This document shows, piece after piece, positions 25,678 to 29,292 of a stretch of 29,292 bases of DNA. Below the pieces are notes generated by a model. The model saw only the letters and a program-made list of their open reading frames with translations, made no database searches and was not told the DNA's origin. The stretch's first letter is position 1, and the number at the start of each line of letters is the position of its first letter. Both the position numbers and the translations under genes were made by a program. Source of the stretch: a virus; IMG/VR virus record IMGVR_UViG_3300017917_000653, positions 1 through 29,292 of that record. One strand, given 5' to 3'.

Positions 25678-27621
25678 ATGGGATTTTTTGACTTCTTAAA
25701 GGCTAAGCAGCCACAAGAGCCAGTTTTCATCAAGAAGGGTATTGACCCTGGCTTTGCTAACATGATTTATAATCAGATTAACAAGGCTCCAATATTCGGG
25801 GAAGATAACTTCCAAGAGTATGTTGAAAAAGGCTATCAGTACAATGCTGATGTTTATGCTATCGTTAACTTAATTACAAGAAAAGCGGCTACTGCTGCTC
25901 CTATCCTGTATGAGATCAAAGACGATAGAGCATTCCAGAAATATAAGTCATTTAGCGCAAACATCTCTAAACCACAGGACATTCAAGAAGCACTTGCTTT
26001 AAGAACTAAGGCTTTAGTAGAAGTTAGCGAAGAACACCCTATCATCCAAACATTACTCCATCCTAATGACTATCAAAGTTATTATGAGTTTATGGATAAC
26101 GTTCTTGGATTTAAACTTGTTACCGGTAACAGCTACATTTATGGTGTTGGCCCAGTTACAGGCCCTAATTCAGGTAAGTTCCGTCAGTTGTACGTATTGC
26201 CTGCACACTTAGTACGTATTTTGTCTAATGGCAGATACGAGCCGGTAAGTGGATATACGCTGACTACTAAATACGATTCTCAGGATATTAATGCTGATAA
26301 GGTTCTCCATACTAAATACTGGAATCCTGATTATTCTACTGAAGGCTCTCACTTATACGGTCAGTCCCCACTAAGAGCAGCCCTGAGAGTTATGCAGCAG
26401 TCTAATGATGCCCAAACCGCATCTGTGAAGTTATTCCAAAACACAGGAGCAATGGGTATCTTATACGATGCAAGTGAGGATGGTCAATTAGCACCTGAGC
26501 AAGCATATGAACTTCAGCGCAAGTGGGATGCAGAGTACGGAAAGAATGAGAGCAGAGGAAAGGTTATTATCTCAGCATCTAAGATTGGATGGCAGCAGAT
26601 TGGCTTGTCTCCTGTAGACCTTGCTATCATCGACTCACAGAAGATGAACTTGCGTCAGTTATGTAACGTATACCGAGTTAACTCTGCGTTGCTGAATGAC
26701 CCTGACAACAAAACTTATAACAACATGTACGAGGCTCGTAAAGCCTTGATTTCAGACGCTATTTTGCCTGAGCTTATTGCACTACGTTCAGACCTGAATA
26801 AGTGGCTTGTAGCGCCTTATAATAAGTCAGAGAACAAGAAATATTTCCTTGACTTCGATCTTGGTGTGTTCCCTGAATTGCAGGAGGATAAAAAAGAGCA
26901 AATCCAGTACTTGGAGAGAGCTTGGTGGTTAACTCCTAATCAGAAATTAGAGGAGATGGGCTATGGAAGAAACAATGATCCATTGATGGATAAAATCTAC
27001 GTTTCTATCCAGGTTCAGCCTATCGACAAAATGAACATAGACCCGATTGAGCAAGCGGCAGGTATTGCTGCTGTAGAGTCAGCCTCGGCAAAGTCTTATA
27101 AGCCAAGTGAGGAAGAGAAGCCTATCGCTCAGTTTGAATCTATGGCTAAGGAGTTCAATAAGAACAACCCTGGCAAGAGAGTTACTGCTGCTAAATTAGA
27201 AGAGGTATTCAAGAGAGGTGTTGAGGTATTTAGAGAGCAGAACCTAAGAGGTAATGAGAATGCTTTTGCTATGAGCTTCGTTACTCGCTTTTTGGAGGCA
27301 TACGCTAAAAAAAAAGCAGATAGCTATACGGACTATCCGCAAGCAGCTACCGATAACGCAAAGCGTGCTTTGAAATATGCAGAGGAGAATGGATGGGGAA
27401 GTTGTGGTACTCCTGTAGGTAAAGCTCGTGCTAATCAGTTGGCGAATCGTGAGCCTATCAGCAGAGATACCATTGCGAGAATGGCAAGCTTTAAACGCCA
27501 CCAGCAACACGCTAACGTACCTTATGATAAAGGATGTGGAGGTTTGATGTGGGATGCATGGGGAGGAACTGAAGGTGTTGAGTGGGCTATTAGAAAACTA
27601 AAAGAAATCGAAAACAACTAA
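25678..27621 (+). CDS. Portal protein with C-terminal extra domain
   Basis: 647 residues. The first 450 or so are an HK97 gp3-like portal: 'V-Y-A-I-V-N-L-I-T-R-K-A', 'G-N-S-Y-I-Y', 'Y-G-Q-S-P-L-R-A-A-L-R', 'G-A-M-G-I-L', 'L-C-N-V-Y-R-V-N'. After an E/K-rich linker (about 480-495) comes a separate domain ending with 'G-T-P-V-G-K-A-R-A-N-Q-L-A-N-R-E-P-I-S', 'R-M-A-S-F-K-R-H' and 'W-D-A-W-G-G-T'. That domain is known as an appendage of various phage head proteins (often protease or capsid), of unknown function. Usual portals are 400-500 residues, so this is a fusion. Confidence 0.9.
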   Translation: MGFFDFLKAKQPQEPVFIKKGIDPGFANMIYNQINKAPIFGEDNFQEYVEKGYQYNADVYAIVNLITRKAATAAPILYEIKDDRAFQKYKSFSANISKPQDIQEALALRTKALVEVSEEHPIIQTLLHPNDYQSYYEFMDNVLGFKLVTGNSYIYGVGPVTGPNSGKFRQLYVLPAHLVRILSNGRYEPVSGYTLTTKYDSQDINADKVLHTKYWNPDYSTEGSHLYGQSPLRAALRVMQQSNDAQTASVKLFQNTGAMGILYDASEDGQLAPEQAYELQRKWDAEYGKNESRGKVIISASKIGWQQIGLSPVDLAIIDSQKMNLRQLCNVYRVNSALLNDPDNKTYNNMYEARKALISDAILPELIALRSDLNKWLVAPYNKSENKKYFLDFDLGVFPELQEDKKEQIQYLERAWWLTPNQKLEEMGYGRNNDPLMDKIYVSIQVQPIDKMNIDPIEQAAGIAAVESASAKSYKPSEEEKPIAQFESMAKEFNKNNPGKRVTAAKLEEVFKRGVEVFREQNLRGNENAFAMSFVTRFLEAYAKKKADSYTDYPQAATDNAKRALKYAEENGWGSCGTPVGKARANQLANREPISRDTIARMASFKRHQQHANVPYDKGCGGLMWDAWGGTEGVEWAIRKLKEIENN

Positions 27622-27624
27622 AAT

Positions 27625-28491
27625 ATGTTGCAGTACAAAAACTTAAATCAAGGCATTGCAGACGTAGACGTTAAGAAAGGTATCGTTACCGGATATTTCT
27701 CTTCGTTTGACAATATGGACAGTGATGGTGATGTTATCCGTAAAGGCGCATTTACCAAAACCATTAAGGAGAACTTCCAAAGAGTTCGTCACTTATTAGA
27801 TCATGATGCTACTAAGGCTGTGGGCAAAATCCAAATGTTACAGGAAGATGCTAAGGGCTTATATTATGAGAGCAAGGCAGGTCGTCATACTCTTGGTCGT
27901 GATTTTCTCCTTATGGTAGAGGATGGGCTTATTACCGAGCATTCCATCGGATTTGTTACAATCAAGCAGAAGAACATGGGTAATTACAATGAAATCTCTG
28001 AGGTTAAATTGTACGAAGGTTCTTCATTACAAGGATGGGGCGCAAATGAAATGACCCCAATTACAGGTATGAAAAATTATGACAACATTAGCCACATGAT
28101 GGATAACATCCTAAAGGCTATTAAAAACGGTAAGTATACCGACGAAACATTCGCAAAATTAGAGCTTCAGTTCCTGCAACTACAGAAGGAATTGGCAGAA
28201 CTTAAAGAAGCATCAGTTGAAACACCTGAGCCATCCGATGATAAGTCTACAATTACTGTGACTATCGAAGTAGAGGATACTGAGGAGTATGAAAACCCGA
28301 TGCACGAGGAAGAGCCAATGAATGAAGAAGAGGCAGAATCAGAAGAAGTAAGCGAAGAGGCTGTTAGCGAAGAGGAGGAAGAAGTTCCTGCTGAAGAGCC
28401 AGTGGCTGAAGAGCAAGCTCCATCTGAGGAAGAGGAATATGAGGAATTAATAAATCAATTATTATTTGAATATCAAAATGGAAAAAGTTGA
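27625..28491 (+). CDS. HK97-type prohead protease with acidic tail
   Basis: 288 residues. Residues 1-150 are the HK97 gp4 serine protease: 'V-T-G-Y-F-S-S-F-D-N', 'D-V-I-R-K-G-A-F', catalytic His60 in 'L-L-D-H-D' and Ser107 in 'E-H-S-I-G-F', with a following 'E-V-x-L-Y-E-G-S'. The C-terminal third (about 200-280) is extremely Glu-rich, like a scaffold-type region, and is probably removed or used in assembly. It would cleave the coiled-coil N-terminus of the capsid protein. The end overlaps the capsid gene by 14 nt. Confidence 0.92.
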   Translation: MLQYKNLNQGIADVDVKKGIVTGYFSSFDNMDSDGDVIRKGAFTKTIKENFQRVRHLLDHDATKAVGKIQMLQEDAKGLYYESKAGRHTLGRDFLLMVEDGLITEHSIGFVTIKQKNMGNYNEISEVKLYEGSSLQGWGANEMTPITGMKNYDNISHMMDNILKAIKNGKYTDETFAKLELQFLQLQKELAELKEASVETPEPSDDKSTITVTIEVEDTEEYENPMHEEEPMNEEEAESEEVSEEAVSEEEEEVPAEEPVAEEQAPSEEEEYEELINQLLFEYQNGKS

Positions 28492-29292
28492 ACAATTAAA
28501 ATCAGCAATCAACGAAAACGTTAAGAACGTAGTTGCTGAAGAACTGAACGCTAAGGCTGCCGAGGTGCAGGCTCGTTTAGATGAATTTGAAATTAAATTA
28601 CAAAAATCTACTGAACAAAAAATGGAACAAAAATCTTTCGAAAACGTATTTGGCGAATTGATCGCTAAGAACTTTGATGCTATCAAAGAAGTATCTTTGG
28701 GTAACAGAGTAAAATTGGATGTTAAAGCTGTAGGTAACATGACTATCGCTAACAACTTGACCGGTGATGCTGTACGCACTTACCAGCCAGGTGTTGCTAT
28801 GGTTCCTAACCGTCTGTTGAACTTCCGTAACTTAATCCCTTCTGTTAGCTCTGCTACTGGTATCTACACCCTGTATCGTGAAACCGGTGCTGAGGGTTCT
28901 ATCTCAGTTCAGTCTACCCCAGGTGATGCTAAAACTCAGATTGACTACGATTTAACTGCCGTTACTTACACTGCTCGTTATATCGCTGGTTACGCTCGTG
29001 TTGACAAGTCTATGTTGCAGGATCTTCCTTTCTTGCAGTCTGCACTTCCAGAAATGTTATTGCGTGACTTCTACAAGGCTGAAGATGCTAAATTCTACAC
29101 TGACTTATCTGCTGCTGCTACTGGTTCTACCACTACTTCAGCTACTGTTGACGTAGAGCAGATCATTGATTATGTTGCTAACTTAGAAGGTGCTGATTTC
29201 CAAGTAAACGGTATCGTTGTTAACCCTAAGCAGTGGGCTCGTTTGATCACTACTAAACCTGCTGATTACTCAGTACCTGGTGGTGTAACTAT
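28478..29292 (+). CDS. Major capsid protein, N-terminal part (continues at 1-274)
   Basis: 271 complete codons to the window edge. Residues 1-60 are a charged coiled coil ('V-E-Q-L-K-S-A-I-N-E-N-V', 'A-E-V-Q-A-R-L-D-E-F-E-I-K-L'), matching the delta/scaffold domain removed by the protease in HK97. The shell domain follows: 'V-P-N-R-L-L-N-F-R-N-L-I-P', 'Y-R-E-T-G-A-E-G', 'A-G-Y-A-R-V-D-K-S-M-L-Q-D' and 'N-P-K-Q-W-A-R-L'. With the left-end part the protein is 356 residues. Codons are biased to GCT, ATC, TTC and CGT, marking strong expression. Confidence 0.93.
   Translation, partial: MEKVEQLKSAINENVKNVVAEELNAKAAEVQARLDEFEIKLQKSTEQKMEQKSFENVFGELIAKNFDAIKEVSLGNRVKLDVKAVGNMTIANNLTGDAVRTYQPGVAMVPNRLLNFRNLIPSVSSATGIYTLYRETGAEGSISVQSTPGDAKTQIDYDLTAVTYTARYIAGYARVDKSMLQDLPFLQSALPEMLLRDFYKAEDAKFYTDLSAAATGSTTTSATVDVEQIIDYVANLEGADFQVNGIVVNPKQWARLITTKPADYSVPGGVT
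29275..29292. repeat. Terminal redundancy, right copy
   Basis: Same 18 bases as 1-18. Joining at this point restores the capsid frame: 797 bases from 28478 to 29274 plus 274 bases equal 357 codons including the stop. Confidence 0.9.

Overview
The window is the complete circular-mapping genome (about 29,274 bp) of a tailed phage with a long non-contractile tail (siphovirus), cut inside the major capsid gene. The first and last 18 bases are identical. Joining the ends there gives one uninterrupted 356-codon HK97-type capsid gene. The host is very probably a member of the Bacteroidota. The DNA is AT-rich, Shine-Dalgarno sites are rare, promoters have the TTTG / TAnnTTTG type of that phylum, and several proteins have the look of families common in Bacteroidota phages. 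These include the tail-tube C-terminal domain, the WQEVKQEIEKL protein and the SH3-barrel protein. No integrase and no convincing lysogeny repressor are present, so the phage is probably strictly lytic.

Layout. Rightward genes run from 23568 through the join to 12573. Packaging and head come first (small gene, TerS, TerL, portal, prohead protease, capsid). Then come neck genes, a fibre-like protein with a possible chaperone, tail terminator, two tail-tube paralogues, tail chaperones joined by a -1 frameshift, a short tape measure and a large tail-tip protein. A lysis region follows (coiled-coil/TM protein, DUF5675 endolysin candidate, holin-like protein, unimolecular spanin), then a metallophosphoesterase and a RusA-like resolvase. 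A GC-rich hairpin at 12582-12598 separates these from the leftward genes (22081 down to 12668). That block holds a dATP/dGTP diphosphohydrolase-like protein, DnaB helicase, a replication initiator with the probable origin inside its gene, two proteins like DnaA domain IV, a PAPS-reductase-like protein, an SSB-like protein, a YqaJ exonuclease, an ERF annealing protein, an XRE regulator and many small proteins. An HNH gene lies alone on the minus strand beside the terminase genes.

Most notable. The leftward transcript carries a sequence with every conserved base and all three helices of a type I hammerhead ribozyme (21691-21742), directly after the stop codon of a 33-residue membrane protein. 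About 60 nt downstream is a three-way junction with a canonical tRNA T-arm and acceptor-like stem but too few arms for a tRNA (21588-21632). Paired ATGACA boxes and leftward promoter candidates flank this region. The second highlight is a lambda-O-style origin: three 15-nt iterons at exactly 22-nt spacing beside an AT-rich stretch, inside the initiator gene and read in three different frames. Two near-identical rightward promoters (1922-1952, 23519-23549) probably drive late genes.
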